The notes under the pieces are model-generated. The model saw nothing but the letters and a program-made list of their open reading frames with translations. It was not told where the DNA came from and did not search any database. From NCBI RefSeq assembly GCF_012641335.1, contig NZ_JABAID010000004.1, positions 243,111 to 307,110 of the forward strand: a stretch of DNA of 64,000 nt, written 5' to 3'. This stretch comes from Novosphingobium sp. ERN07 (GTDB lineage: Bacteria > Pseudomonadota > Alphaproteobacteria > Sphingomonadales > Sphingomonadaceae). Below, piece after piece: positions 41,951 through 51,765 of this stretch. How positions within the stretch are numbered: the first letter of the stretch is position 1; every line of letters begins with the position of its first letter. The position numbers and the translations under genes were made by a program.

Positions 41951-43975
41951 TCAAGGCTTCATATCCCGCCAGCGTTGCCAGGATGCCGGATCAGCAGGTT
42001 TGCCGCCTGCGTCACCCAGCAGCCAGAACCTGAACCAGTCGAAGTTGCGCACGTTGGCCGCGAGTTGGTGACGCGGTTGCCACTTGAGGTGCATTTCAGC
42101 GGGGAAAGCCCAGAGTTCGACAGGTTTCCGGGCGCGCTGCAGCCGCGCAAGTAGCTCGACATTGGCGCGATACTCCTGCTCGGGCAATTGCATCAGCAAG
42201 GGCACCGAGATGCGGTCGGCATTGAAGGAAGGGGATACGCGCCTCCACCCGGCATGATCCGTGTCGGGATCACCCAGGTCCCAGGCCGATTTGAGCATGG
42301 CGGGCACGTCGCGCCCCGCGACGGCATTGAACCAGTAGTAGGTTGGCGTCACCATGACGTTGGCTACCGCTGCGGCCTTCAACAACCTGCTGTGCATGGC
42401 GAGCCAGGCCGTGACTTCGCCGCCGAAGCTTACCCCGCCCATGCCGACGCGCGAGGCATCGATCTTGCCCTGCCCGGACAGCTCTGCGATGATCGCCGCA
42501 ATCCCGCTGGCAGCCACCCTGTAGGCTTCGACGTTGTCTCCGCCGCCCGCCACGCCGGGTTGACGATTGATGCACAAGGCCGCGATTCCCGATGCCGCGA
42601 GATCGCGCAAGGGATACTCGTCCCCCGTCCCGCCGCGCAGATACCCCTCGCAGGAATAGTACGTAATGAACAGCGGCACCGGCTCGGTCTGGCCCGGCGG
42701 TAAAGCCAGATATCCCGAGTACGTTCGCCCTGCGCGGTCTTGCCAGACCCGCCGGTCGAAGCGGATGACGGGGTTCTCGAGTGGCGCATTGGGCGCGCTG
42801 AGGACCTGCTCATGGCGTGCTGCCAGATCAATCGCCACCACGCGCGGCGGCGCGTTGGCCGAGGACGCGACGCAGATGAGCCTCCGGGTCGAAGCCGCGC
42901 AGGCCTTGCCGTTGTCTCCGCCGTTGCGTTCGCCCGAACTCTGGAACACCTCCTCGACCTGCCCACTGGCCGGGTTCCATCTTGCCAGTGTGCTGCCACC
43001 GTCGCGATTGCGGGTTTCGAAAATCAGGGCATTGTCCGTGCCAGCCCAGACGACTGAGCGCGCCCGGGCGGCTTTGCATTGCACGGCTTCGCAGCGCGCC
43101 AGTTCCTGCCCCTCGGCATTGATCACGGCCAAGCGCCACGACAGGCCTTTGGACAGGACAACCGCAATGCCTCTGACATCGCCCGAGGGCTGGCGCAGCG
43201 CGACGTACCAGTCCCGCAATCGTTCGAGCGAGCGCGGTCGGGAGGCGTAGTTGCGAGCCTCTTCGGCTGTTGCGTCGCGGATGGTTGCAAGGTCTTGCTC
43301 AAGCACCTTGAGTTTGGGCTTGACCGCGGGGATGATGCCGCCCTGCTCGAACCAGGCGCCCTGGAGCCGTCCGCTGGCCCAGCGGCCATCGATGCGATCG
43401 CCACGATACAGTGGCCTTTGCGGGTCCACCGACGCATCGATCCGCGTTCCGCTATCGTACTCGGCCTGCTCGGCAGCTTCGATTGCGGCGCGCTCCGGGC
43501 CAAACCCGAACAACCAAGCCTTGCCGCCTGCAAGCGGGATCATCTCCCTGACATTGCCCGCCTCGCTGGTAACTTGCGCAGCGCCTGAACCATCGGTCGC
43601 CGCCTGCCAGACCTGGACTTGCCCGCCTGCGATCTTGCGGAACAGCACGGTTGTGCCATCGCGCGTCCACAGCGCGCTTGAAGCCAGGGGAAAGCCGTTG
43701 AGCCATTCGATTTCCCCGGCATCGGCGATGCGCCTGGCCGGCGCCGAACCGTCAGACGGGGCCACCAGCCATGCGACATCATAGTCATTGCGGTCGACCG
43801 AGGCGCGGTACTCGCGCCATAGGGCAAGCGTGCCATCCGGCGATATGGACGGGCTGTCGATCCGCGTGATTTCTATGGCGGGCCGGATCCCGGCCCCGTC
43901 CGCAGCCTGCGCTGCAAACGGGACCAGGGCGGCCAGGGCAAGCGACAGCGGGGCTGGATGCCATCGCGTCACCAT
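41951..43975 (-). CDS. Lasso peptide isopeptidase (AtxE-like prolyl-oligopeptidase family)
   Basis: 674 residues with a signal peptide (about 1-24, ending AAQAADG), hence periplasmic. A beta-propeller-like N-terminal part is followed by an alpha/beta hydrolase domain: TYYSCEGYLRGGTGDEYP, nucleophile Ser516 in GGVSFGGE, acid Glu599 or Glu601 in QLPEQEYR and His629 in PAEMHLKWQP. Spacing agrees with the Ser-Glu-His triad I recall for Atxe2. Such enzymes hydrolyse the ring isopeptide bond of the cognate lasso peptide. The start overlaps the receptor stop by seven bases. Confidence 0.92.
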   Translation of the reverse strand: MVTRWHPAPLSLALAALVPFAAQAADGAGIRPAIEITRIDSPSISPDGTLALWREYRASVDRNDYDVAWLVAPSDGSAPARRIADAGEIEWLNGFPLASSALWTRDGTTVLFRKIAGGQVQVWQAATDGSGAAQVTSEAGNVREMIPLAGGKAWLFGFGPERAAIEAAEQAEYDSGTRIDASVDPQRPLYRGDRIDGRWASGRLQGAWFEQGGIIPAVKPKLKVLEQDLATIRDATAEEARNYASRPRSLERLRDWYVALRQPSGDVRGIAVVLSKGLSWRLAVINAEGQELARCEAVQCKAARARSVVWAGTDNALIFETRNRDGGSTLARWNPASGQVEEVFQSSGERNGGDNGKACAASTRRLICVASSANAPPRVVAIDLAARHEQVLSAPNAPLENPVIRFDRRVWQDRAGRTYSGYLALPPGQTEPVPLFITYYSCEGYLRGGTGDEYPLRDLAASGIAALCINRQPGVAGGGDNVEAYRVAASGIAAIIAELSGQGKIDASRVGMGGVSFGGEVTAWLAMHSRLLKAAAVANVMVTPTYYWFNAVAGRDVPAMLKSAWDLGDPDTDHAGWRRVSPSFNADRISVPLLMQLPEQEYRANVELLARLQRARKPVELWAFPAEMHLKWQPRHQLAANVRNFDWFRFWLLGDAGGKPADPASWQRWRDMKP

Positions 43976-46905
43976 GACTTGGTCACCTGCACCGCGACAA
44001 GTCGTCCGACCGCGCTTGCCTGCTCGGGATCGAAGCCGGCTGCGCTGAAAGGGGTGCGGTTGTTTACATAAGGCGGGTCGCGATCGAACAGGTTCGTGAT
44101 GCTCAAGGCGAACCGCGTGCCCGCCAAGGCACCGGCGTCATCTCCGAAGCGCTTGGAAAGCGTAAGGTCGACTGTCGTCCAGCTTGCAACCGACTCGACC
44201 GGTGCCACCGCCGTGTTGCGATAGCCCGCCATGTGATTGACGAAGGCTGTTGCACCGAAGCCATCCTGTTCGAACCCGACGCGCCCGCGCAGACGATAGC
44301 GCACCGGGTTGCCGATCGTCCCCAGGGCCTGCGTGCGCGGAGCAGCCGACGTCAGCTGCTGCGTCAGGTGGAACAGCCAGCTTCCCGATGCACCAAGCGA
44401 AAGCGCACCTCTGGCCATCTCGTGGCGATAATTGAGATCAAAATCGATCCCGTCGAGATGGTTGCGCGCCAGGTTGGCGTTGCGCGCATCGATCACGTAT
44501 CGGATCGAGCCTGCAGCAATGCCGAAGGGATTGCTGAAATCGGGGCTCGCATAGAAGCTTGCCACTTGCGCTGGTGACGGACTGGCCGTGATCAGCGGCT
44601 CGTAACGCGACCGCTGGGCCAGGAAAGTGAAGGCATCGACCGCGGGATTGAAGATGCGATCCTTGTAGGAAATGTCGAACCACGTCGCGCTCATCGAAAG
44701 CCCCGGGATCGCAGGTGGCCTGAAGTCGACGCCAGCCGTCCAGGTCCGCGCGCGTTCCGGTCCGATCCCGGGATCATTGCCGAACAGGGCAATGACATTG
44801 CTGCTGCCCGAGGGCGAGCCGGGGTCTGCAACGGGTATCGGCACGACCTGGCTGAGCCCGGGGCCTTGGCGCACGTCGAAGAAGCCGGGTGCACGAAACG
44901 AGGTGCCATAGGACCCTCGCAGCGCAAGGCCTTGCACCGGTTCCCACGTCAGTCCGACCTTGGGATTGGTCGTCGTCCCGAAATCCGAATAGCGCTCGAT
45001 GCGTCCTGCCACCGACAGGTCGAGCCGATGCACGCCTGCAATGCCTTGGCCAGGACCGACCAGCGGTGCACGAAGTTCGGCAAATCCCGCGATCACGTTA
45101 CGCGCCAGCGGGTATCCATCGTCGCCACTCGCGACAGGTGCGAGCGTCGTTTCATCCGCAAGGCTGCGCGAGCCGTAGCCTTCCTCGCGATACTCTCCCC
45201 CGAATGCCAGTGTCAGCGCTCCCCTTGGAAGCGCCAGGAGCGGCCCGTCGAACTTGAGACCAGCGGTCGTCTGGCGCGACCGAGCACTGGTTAGCGAAGA
45301 TCCGCGCACATAGTCGATCGTGGCCGCACTGGTGTGAGGGCCATCACCGAATACATTGAAAGCCTTGGCCGGATCAGGATCAGCGAGAGCCTGCGCAAGC
45401 CGGGCGCGATTGACGAGATTGTCCCGTAGCAGCTCTTCATGCTGGATGCCGCGATTGCCGTAAGCCTCAGCCCGCCATGCCCCGAAGCGGGCTTCCAGTA
45501 CGCCCGCGACCGTCCAGTTGGTGACATGCGAACGATTGACGGTGGCCCCGAGGTCGTCCCGGAAATCATAACCGACGCGGATGGGCTGACCCGTTCCGAT
45601 CGGATCGACATAGAACGGGTTGCTCACGGGCACGGTAACTTGCGATCCGAAGACGATGTAACGCTGGTCAGAGCGACGGTCGGCAGCAAAACCCTGAAGC
45701 CGCATCGTCAGCCACGACGACAGGTCCTGTTCAAGCGCGATAAGCCCTGCGTGGCGGCGTGTGCGTGGCAGGATGTCGGTCAGGCGCCGACCGTCGCCAA
45801 GATTGCGCACTCCGGCAAGCAGATCGCCTGGTGCAAGCGCCCTGCCATCCTGTCTGGCCGGTATTCCGAAGATTGCGCCGTTGGCTGCAGTGATCGTGCC
45901 GGGATTGGCGAAGGCCTGGCGATAGTCAGGGCCCCCAAACCGGGTAAGGTCCTCTGTCGCGTAATCACGGTCCTGGGCCCCGAGGCGGTCGCGCCGGTAG
46001 AACTCGTAAGCCGCCATCAGGCTACCGCCGCTCCAGCGCAGACCCGCGAGCTGACTTGCCTGGACCTCGCTAAAGCCGTCGGCCATGCCGACCCGAAACG
46101 ATGTCTCGGCCCCTTCGTATCCGCGCCGCAAGCGTACGTTGACCACGCCTGCAACAGCATCGGAGCCGTAGATGGCTGACGCACCATCTGCGAGGACCTC
46201 GATGCGTTCGATGGCACTGGCCGGTATCAGTGAAATGTCGACGATCGAGCTCGCGGCTCCCAGCGCCAGGCGATTGCCATCGACGAGCGTCAGGGTCGAG
46301 GTCGTGCCAAGGCCGCGCAGGTTGATGCTGGCACCCGAACCGATATTGGCGTTGGCATTGTTCCGCTGGGTAAAGCCGAGTGTGCCTTCATTGGGGCCCC
46401 CGCCGAAGTTCTGCGGAAGGACCGATACGAGGTCCTGCACGGTGGCCCTGCCGCTTTCCTCGATCGCCTTTCGGTCGATCGCGATCACGGCAGCGCCTGC
46501 CGGTGCCGAACCGCGAATGCGCGTGCCGGTCACTACGATATCGTCAGCCGTGCTGTCTGCGGATGCACCACGCGATGGCGTTGACGGTCCTGCTGAGCGG
46601 ATCGCGTAGCCTTGGCTCGTCGCGATGCCCTGAAGCCCCGAGCCTTCGAGGATCTTACCCAGCGCACCTGCGACCGTGTAGGTCCCCTGCACTGCAGGAG
46701 CGGTGCGACCCGCCACCAACTTGTCGTCTGCGACGATAGTCGCACCGGCCTTGGCTGCAAGATCGTGTAGCGATCGGGCCATGGCCTGGGCTGGAAGGTC
46801 CAGCGCAAGGGTATCGGCCTCTTGCGCTCCCGCGGGTGCTGCCGCCATGAATGGTGCAGCCAGCATTGCGATGACCATGGCATGCGTTGATGTCTTGAAC
46901 GTCAT
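43969..46905 (-). CDS. TonB-dependent outer-membrane receptor with STN signalling domain
   Basis: 978 residues from ATG 46905 (GGGAGGCAATC upstream; the frame to 46974 is not needed). Signal peptide about 1-28, STN domain (about 32-105: LDLPAQAMARSLHDLAAKAGATI), plug domain starting DDIVVTGTRIRG with the TonB box, then a 22-strand barrel ending in a C-terminal aromatic (VQVTKSW). The STN domain lets it signal to FecR when ligand binds. Position next to the isopeptidase makes the lasso peptide its likely ligand. It lies 283 bp downstream of fecR, so it probably has its own sigma-dependent promoter. Confidence 0.9.
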   Translation of the reverse strand: MTFKTSTHAMVIAMLAAPFMAAAPAGAQEADTLALDLPAQAMARSLHDLAAKAGATIVADDKLVAGRTAPAVQGTYTVAGALGKILEGSGLQGIATSQGYAIRSAGPSTPSRGASADSTADDIVVTGTRIRGSAPAGAAVIAIDRKAIEESGRATVQDLVSVLPQNFGGGPNEGTLGFTQRNNANANIGSGASINLRGLGTTSTLTLVDGNRLALGAASSIVDISLIPASAIERIEVLADGASAIYGSDAVAGVVNVRLRRGYEGAETSFRVGMADGFSEVQASQLAGLRWSGGSLMAAYEFYRRDRLGAQDRDYATEDLTRFGGPDYRQAFANPGTITAANGAIFGIPARQDGRALAPGDLLAGVRNLGDGRRLTDILPRTRRHAGLIALEQDLSSWLTMRLQGFAADRRSDQRYIVFGSQVTVPVSNPFYVDPIGTGQPIRVGYDFRDDLGATVNRSHVTNWTVAGVLEARFGAWRAEAYGNRGIQHEELLRDNLVNRARLAQALADPDPAKAFNVFGDGPHTSAATIDYVRGSSLTSARSRQTTAGLKFDGPLLALPRGALTLAFGGEYREEGYGSRSLADETTLAPVASGDDGYPLARNVIAGFAELRAPLVGPGQGIAGVHRLDLSVAGRIERYSDFGTTTNPKVGLTWEPVQGLALRGSYGTSFRAPGFFDVRQGPGLSQVVPIPVADPGSPSGSSNVIALFGNDPGIGPERARTWTAGVDFRPPAIPGLSMSATWFDISYKDRIFNPAVDAFTFLAQRSRYEPLITASPSPAQVASFYASPDFSNPFGIAAGSIRYVIDARNANLARNHLDGIDFDLNYRHEMARGALSLGASGSWLFHLTQQLTSAAPRTQALGTIGNPVRYRLRGRVGFEQDGFGATAFVNHMAGYRNTAVAPVESVASWTTVDLTLSKRFGDDAGALAGTRFALSITNLFDRDPPYVNNRTPFSAAGFDPEQASAVGRLVAVQVTKSW

Positions 46906-47188
46906 GATTGCCTCCCTCGCGTCCATCTCAGGGGACGCGCACCGGTTGGGACGACGTCGCGCGAAAACACCCACCAGAATTCTTATCGGCGGACATCGTC
47001 GCGGACGGCCCGCAGCCGGTCAGCCGTTCACCCCGTGATTGTGGAGATCATGCCGAGCCGTCAGCGCGCACGGATCCACCGCCTCCTTTCCTCTGTCCGG
47101 AAAGCGAATGAGGTCTCTTGCATCCAGAGGAGCCGCGGGTCGGACGGCACGCGGATCATTCACACGGTCCGCGAGGGGGCAGGAAGCT
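46906..47188. promoter_or_regulatory. Leader/promoter region of the lasso receptor
   Basis: A 283-bp gap between fecR and the receptor gene, large for this cluster. It should hold the target promoter of the adjacent ECF sigma factor, but I cannot assign a consensus. On the leftward strand GGAAAGGAGGCG is followed by a 19-codon frame from GTG (about 47077), of doubtful meaning. Confidence 0.35.
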
Positions 47189-48151
47189 TCAGGCCGTGTC
47201 GATCACCAGCATGCCGGGGCGCTGCGTCACCGTGATTCCGCCCAATGCCTCGAGAATCCTCGCAAAGCCTTCTGGATCGTCGAGGCGGATCGCACCTGCC
47301 AGAGTCCTGTTGGCCAGCGCAGGACTTGCGAGGCGAAGTTGAACAGCATTGCGCGCGTTGAGCAGGCTGACCGCCTCTCCCAGGGATATGCGGTCACCGG
47401 TCGTCATTGGCGGTTGTGCAGAAGAGTTTTGCTCGGAGCGATGCTCGGCCCCGGATGGCCCCGCTTCGATCATGTGAGCCCCGCGACCGAGGGTGTGCCG
47501 AGCGCCATCGGCGTTCTGCACCTGCACTTGGCCATCTACGACTTCGACGCGCAGACCATTTGCGGCGAGCGCAATATCCACAGTGCCTGGTGCACTGTCG
47601 ATCCTGGTGCCTGCTCCCAAGATCTGCATGGAATCCGTGCCGCGCCGGGCCACACGGATGCGAACGCGACCGGCAACAATCGCAATCTGGCGGCTAGTTG
47701 AAGTGATGTCGGTTCGTGCCTTGCTTGTCCCGTTGAGTGTCAGGAAGCTTCCATCGACAAGCTGCCATGTCCGCGTTTCACCTGCGGCCGTGGTGTATGT
47801 CCTGGCCTCGACGGTTGTTCCAACGCCGATTAGCGGATGGTCCCCTGAAAACCGCAATGTCAGCAATCCCATGCCAAGCAACAGGCATGCGCCGACTGCG
47901 GCAAGCTGTGTGCTGCGTTGCAGGTGCAACGGTGCACGGGTCAGCTTGCGCTGCTGGCCAAGGGGCCTCTGATCCAGGGCAAGGCTATCGCGCCACGCGC
48001 GCTCCACTTCTGCATACGCGAGACGATGTCGCAGGTCGCTCGCAAGCCACGCCTCGAAGCCCGGCGCACGCGAATGACCGGCGTTCTCGTTGCGCGCCAG
48101 CCACTCTGCCGCTTCATCGCGGATCTTCCCGGGAATGGGCTGTCTCGTCAC
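47189..48151 (-). CDS. FecR-type anti-sigma/signal transducer
   Basis: 320 residues from GTG 48151. Cytoplasmic DUF4880-like N-terminus (EAAEWLARNENAG, FEAWLASDLRHRLAYAEVERAW), one membrane helix (about 83-101) and a periplasmic FecR domain (TAAGETRTWQLVDGSFLTLNGTSKARTD; VEVVDGQVQVQ). It senses the STN domain of the receptor and controls the ECF sigma factor. Six bases separate it from the sigma gene. Confidence 0.9.
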   Translation of the reverse strand: MTRQPIPGKIRDEAAEWLARNENAGHSRAPGFEAWLASDLRHRLAYAEVERAWRDSLALDQRPLGQQRKLTRAPLHLQRSTQLAAVGACLLLGMGLLTLRFSGDHPLIGVGTTVEARTYTTAAGETRTWQLVDGSFLTLNGTSKARTDITSTSRQIAIVAGRVRIRVARRGTDSMQILGAGTRIDSAPGTVDIALAANGLRVEVVDGQVQVQNADGARHTLGRGAHMIEAGPSGAEHRSEQNSSAQPPMTTGDRISLGEAVSLLNARNAVQLRLASPALANRTLAGAIRLDDPEGFARILEALGGITVTQRPGMLVIDTA

Positions 48152-48157
48152 GAGTGG

Positions 48158-48814
48158 TCAATCCTCGGCGAGATGCCGCGCCAGGGCCCTGAGCGCCCGG
48201 CTCATCTGTTTCTCCACGCCCCGCACGCTCAACCCCGTCTGTTCTGCGATCTCGGCATAGCTATAACCATCGAGCCGACGGGCAAGGAAGATGTTTCGCG
48301 TGAGCGGCTTGAGACGGGCGAGTGCCTGCTCAAGCCGTGCAAGGCGATCGCGCGCTTCAAGTTGTGCCTGCAGATCGCATCCCGGATGAATGTCCTCGAA
48401 CGGCTCGTGGCTGCATTGGTGCTGGCGCAACTCCTGTCTGATCAGGTCCTTGCGCGCGTTGTCTGCCGCAACCCGCACATAGCCGGTAAGGTTCTCGATC
48501 TGACGCTGGCGGCTCGTCATCAGGCGCACGAAAACTTGCTGGACGAGATCCTCCGCCAGGGTCATCCCGGTCTTGTGAGCAAGCTTGCGCAGTAGCGAGG
48601 GGCGGGAGCGGCGGAACTCGGCCTCGATAGCCGCCAAGTCAGGTGGCAGCGCTTCTGCGGTGTTCTGGCCATGGCTGTCATGACCTGCCTGTGCTGCAAG
48701 AATTTTCGTCAATCGCCAAGCCCCAGCCCGCGAGGCATTCCGGCGGTTGGCCGGATCCTGAGAACACGTCTGGAGACATGCGCCTTTGCCTTTGGCCCCG
48801 AAGGACTTGGACAT
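48158..48814 (-). CDS. ECF sigma factor (FecI-like)
   Basis: Up to 218 residues from ATG 48814; the family is usually 165-190, so a later start is likely but none has a clear ribosome site. Sigma region 2 is seen in KTGMTLAEDLVQQVFVRLMTSRQRQIENLTGYVRVAADNARKDLIR. Region 4 is LARLKPLTRNIFLARRLDGYSYAEIAEQTGLSVRGVEKQMSRAL. With FecR and the receptor it makes a surface-signalling cascade, here apparently switched on by the lasso peptide (inference from position). Confidence 0.88.
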   Translation of the reverse strand: MSKSFGAKGKGACLQTCSQDPANRRNASRAGAWRLTKILAAQAGHDSHGQNTAEALPPDLAAIEAEFRRSRPSLLRKLAHKTGMTLAEDLVQQVFVRLMTSRQRQIENLTGYVRVAADNARKDLIRQELRQHQCSHEPFEDIHPGCDLQAQLEARDRLARLEQALARLKPLTRNIFLARRLDGYSYAEIAEQTGLSVRGVEKQMSRALRALARHLAED

Positions 48815-49285
48815 GGACAAGGGCGATCCGGCCGCACGCAGCGACAGAAACAGCAAAGATACCAGAGCAAGGTTCTCAGGCCTCGACGCAGCACAATTTC
48901 ACTACGCAATTGAAAACTATGACGTTGTGGTTTCAAATGCAACGACAAAGCTTTAATGGGATGACATTGGATACGGTAGCGTTGCGCCTCCAGCGGTGTT
49001 GCCGTTGGACAAAACCGGCTACAAACTCTTTCGGCAGGGTTGGTGACGGAAGAGCGCGGACGATGTTGTTGACGTTGCCGCAACAGCAATCGCTAGTTTA
49101 TGGAGGGCCGATAGCGTGACGCCACTTTGACTCGGCGGTCTTGGCGCAATTTCTCTCACCGAAACTTAGGTCAGATCAGCTTGCGACTTTCCATCTGATT
49201 CCTGCGTCTTACATTTCACGCCTAAGCCGGATAGATGCCCACAGAGCGTTCGGTATTTACACGTGGACACGGGGGTTTGGTTGGC
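48815..49285. other. 471-bp gene-free stretch
   Basis: Less GC-rich than its neighbours, especially 48890-49110. Small frames exist but show no family features. It may carry the sigma gene promoter on the left; no repeats of note. Confidence 0.4.
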
Positions 49286-49537
49286 ATGGACGTAGTGCGC
49301 AAGCACCCACTCGCGCGCCAGGAGAGTACAGTGACACGACGGCTTCGAGCATCAGGAATTTTGCTAGAGAGTCGTCGTGGTTGGCTGTTGAAGACGGACG
49401 ATGAAGCCGTCTGGGTCCTCGATCATGAGCACGAACAGGACTTCGCCGCAAATCTCAGGGTAATCGTCGAAGGTCAGATCTTCGGTCTAGATCGCTTGCG
49501 CGTCGATTGGATCGGTCCGCAGGAAAAAGTTTGCTGA
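49286..49537 (+). CDS. Small DUF5818-like protein
   Basis: 83 residues from ATG 49286 (or 100 from 49235). The pattern SGILLESRRGWLLKTDDEAVWVLD then VIVEGQIFGLDRLRVDWIG is an OB-like run of strands that I associate with DUF5818 proteins of sphingomonads; the assignment is tentative. Cytoplasmic, function unknown. It lies convergent to the integrase with only 71 bases between. Confidence 0.5.
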   Translation: MDVVRKHPLARQESTVTRRLRASGILLESRRGWLLKTDDEAVWVLDHEHEQDFAANLRVIVEGQIFGLDRLRVDWIGPQEKVC

Positions 49538-49608
49538 ACCGCAGGCTTACGCTCTCAGAACGGCAATTTAAACAACCCGCAGAAAACGCCATCTAGGTCG
49601 CACATTTG

Positions 49609-50898
49609 TCACCGAGATGAATATGCGAGCAGCTTCGAAGGATGACAAAAATCCTTAATGAGCATTTCTGACCATGCCTCGGCAATCTCTCGTCGCCTGT
49701 TCAGATACCCGGCTCGGTTATAAACACTTTCGGAACCGGACACACCGTCCGGCACATGGGCAAGCATGAGATCGATGATATGTCGATCGGCAGGCGTACC
49801 GTTCCTCTCTGCCCATTCGTTCATAATGGTCGAGAAGGACGCGCGCCATCCGTGCGGCACGTGGCGGCCTTGGTACCCGCAGCGATTGTAGAAGTAGCTG
49901 AGGGTGTTTTCACTCATGGGTTTACGCGCATTCCGGTTGGTCGGAAAAACCAGTGGTCCGTCACCCGAAATAGAATGAGCTGCCTGAAGGACCTCTACCG
50001 CTGCTTTTCCGAGAGGAACGATATGATCATATGCCATGTCCCCCTTTAATTCGGTAACCAGCTTCATCCGTGCTGCCGGGACGCGCCAAATTGCGTCCGG
50101 GTGAATTGTCTCTGCATCGGACCAGTCAATGCCTTCTAGTTCGGACCAAGGCATGCTGCGGATCATGCCAGGTCTTTGCGCTGTGAGGGCAAGAAAGCGC
50201 GATGCTAGCTTCGTGAGTGGCGAGGCAGGCTCCACTTCCGTCTTCCGGATCATATCATGAAGCTCGGCGAGAGTTAAAAAGGCCGGCCGCTTCCGCGATC
50301 GTGGCACTGGTTTCAACGCTTTGGCAACAATCGCGGCCGGGTCGCGATTGGAGGCTCCCTCCGCAATCGAGTGAACGAAAACAGCGGACATGCGCTGCCT
50401 TACACGATGTGCAGTCTCGATTGCGCCACGCTTCTCAATTTTTCGGAGTACTGCGAGTACAAGCGGTTCGTCGATCTGCGTGACGGGGACATTGCCGAGC
50501 CACGGGAACACCTCCTTTTCAAGGCTGGTGATGACATCCTTGGCATGTACTGCTGTCCAGCGCTTCTCCTGCAACCCAAACCACGTTCGCGCCATCGCCT
50601 CAAAAGTGTTCGCCGCTGCTGCTACATTTCGAAGAATTTCCTTCTTCGCTTCCAGACCAGGGTCTCTCCCTTCTCTCAGAAGCTTTCTAGCGTCAGCTTT
50701 GCGATCTCGCGCTTGGGCTAAAGTGACCTCCGGATAAGGGCCAAAGACCAATCGCCGCTCTTTGCCTGCAAAACGATATTTCAAACGCCAACTTTTGTGG
50801 CCAGATTTCGATACAAAAAGGTAGAGCCCTTCCGAATCCGCAAGCTTGTAATCACGGTCTTTGGGCTTCGCGTTGCGAACTGCCATATCGTTGAGCAT
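49609..50898 (-). CDS. Tyrosine-type integrase of the island
   Basis: 429 residues from ATG 50898. Arm-binding DUF4102 domain (LNDMAVRNAKPKDRDYKLADSEGLYL, YRFAGKERRLVFGPYPEVTLAQAR), core-binding SAM-like domain, then catalytic residues: Arg in LTAQRPGMIRSM, HxxR in VPHGWRASF, and Tyr in SVYNRAGY. P4/CP4-type integrases insert at tRNA 3' ends; here a tRNA-Ser end lies 157 bp upstream of the start, the expected position. It should catalyse integration and excision of the element to its left. Confidence 0.92.
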   Translation of the reverse strand: MLNDMAVRNAKPKDRDYKLADSEGLYLFVSKSGHKSWRLKYRFAGKERRLVFGPYPEVTLAQARDRKADARKLLREGRDPGLEAKKEILRNVAAAANTFEAMARTWFGLQEKRWTAVHAKDVITSLEKEVFPWLGNVPVTQIDEPLVLAVLRKIEKRGAIETAHRVRQRMSAVFVHSIAEGASNRDPAAIVAKALKPVPRSRKRPAFLTLAELHDMIRKTEVEPASPLTKLASRFLALTAQRPGMIRSMPWSELEGIDWSDAETIHPDAIWRVPAARMKLVTELKGDMAYDHIVPLGKAAVEVLQAAHSISGDGPLVFPTNRNARKPMSENTLSYFYNRCGYQGRHVPHGWRASFSTIMNEWAERNGTPADRHIIDLMLAHVPDGVSGSESVYNRAGYLNRRREIAEAWSEMLIKDFCHPSKLLAYSSR

Positions 50899-51053
50899 GG
50901 ATGCCCCCAATTCTGATTTTCGCTGCCCCCAAAACGCCCCCACTTTTCTTTGGAGGCATACGGAAGCATGAGAACAAACAGGGAACTTTATAGCTTAAAA
51001 AGCGCAGAAAATCAACGTTTTCTGAGCATTTACGGAAGCCTGTAGACAGGTGG

Positions 51054-51144
<91 letters not shown>

Positions 51145-51321
51145 TGGTGCCAATCTGGGAAGCCGCAAGGGCATTCCCGGTCGAGGAAGCGCGCCGTTAG
51201 CGCATGATATCCGGCTTGCCAAGAGAAAAGCAGTGTTGTTTTCCACATCCAGCCGCAAGGCTCGCACCTTATCTCGGTGAAGCGCTTGTTTGCGCGGCCT
51301 CGCGGCCCTATATCGGCCATT

Positions 51322-51702
51322 ATGGATCGTGCGAGTTTCTTTTCGCCACAGGCTGGCCGCGATATTTCGGCTCCTCCCGTCTCTTCGGCACGCTTTTCGA
51401 TTGGCGATGTCGTGCGCCATCGCATGTTCGGCTTTCGCGGCGTGGTGTTCGATATCGATCCGGTCTTCGCCAACAGCGAAGAATGGTACGAATCAATCCC
51501 CGAAGACGTTCGCCCGCCGCGCGACCAGCCGTTCTACCACCTTCTCGCAGAAAATGACGAAAGCAGCTATGTCGCCTACGTCAGCCAGCAGAACCTGCAG
51601 GCCGATGCCGAATCCGGCCCGGTAGACCATCCATCGCTGGACGAACTGTTCGAAGGCTATCGCAACGGGCGCTATCGCCTGCGCCGCAGTCTTTCGCATT
51701 GA
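51322..51702 (+). CDS. hspQ: Heat shock protein HspQ
   Basis: 126 residues from ATG 51322. HspQ/YccV domain: ARFSIGDVVRHRMFGFRGVVFDIDPVF, EEWYESIP, QPFYHLLAENDESSYVAYVSQQNL. In other bacteria HspQ is a hemimethylated-DNA-binding-like factor that adjusts Lon protease specificity. The N-terminal 20 residues are extra relative to enterobacterial HspQ. First chromosomal gene after the tRNA. Confidence 0.85.
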   Translation: MDRASFFSPQAGRDISAPPVSSARFSIGDVVRHRMFGFRGVVFDIDPVFANSEEWYESIPEDVRPPRDQPFYHLLAENDESSYVAYVSQQNLQADAESGPVDHPSLDELFEGYRNGRYRLRRSLSH

Positions 51703-51765
51703 TCTGGCACACTGATCGGACAGACTGATAGCGTGAGGGCCCGGTGCGAGGCCTCACGCCCCAGA

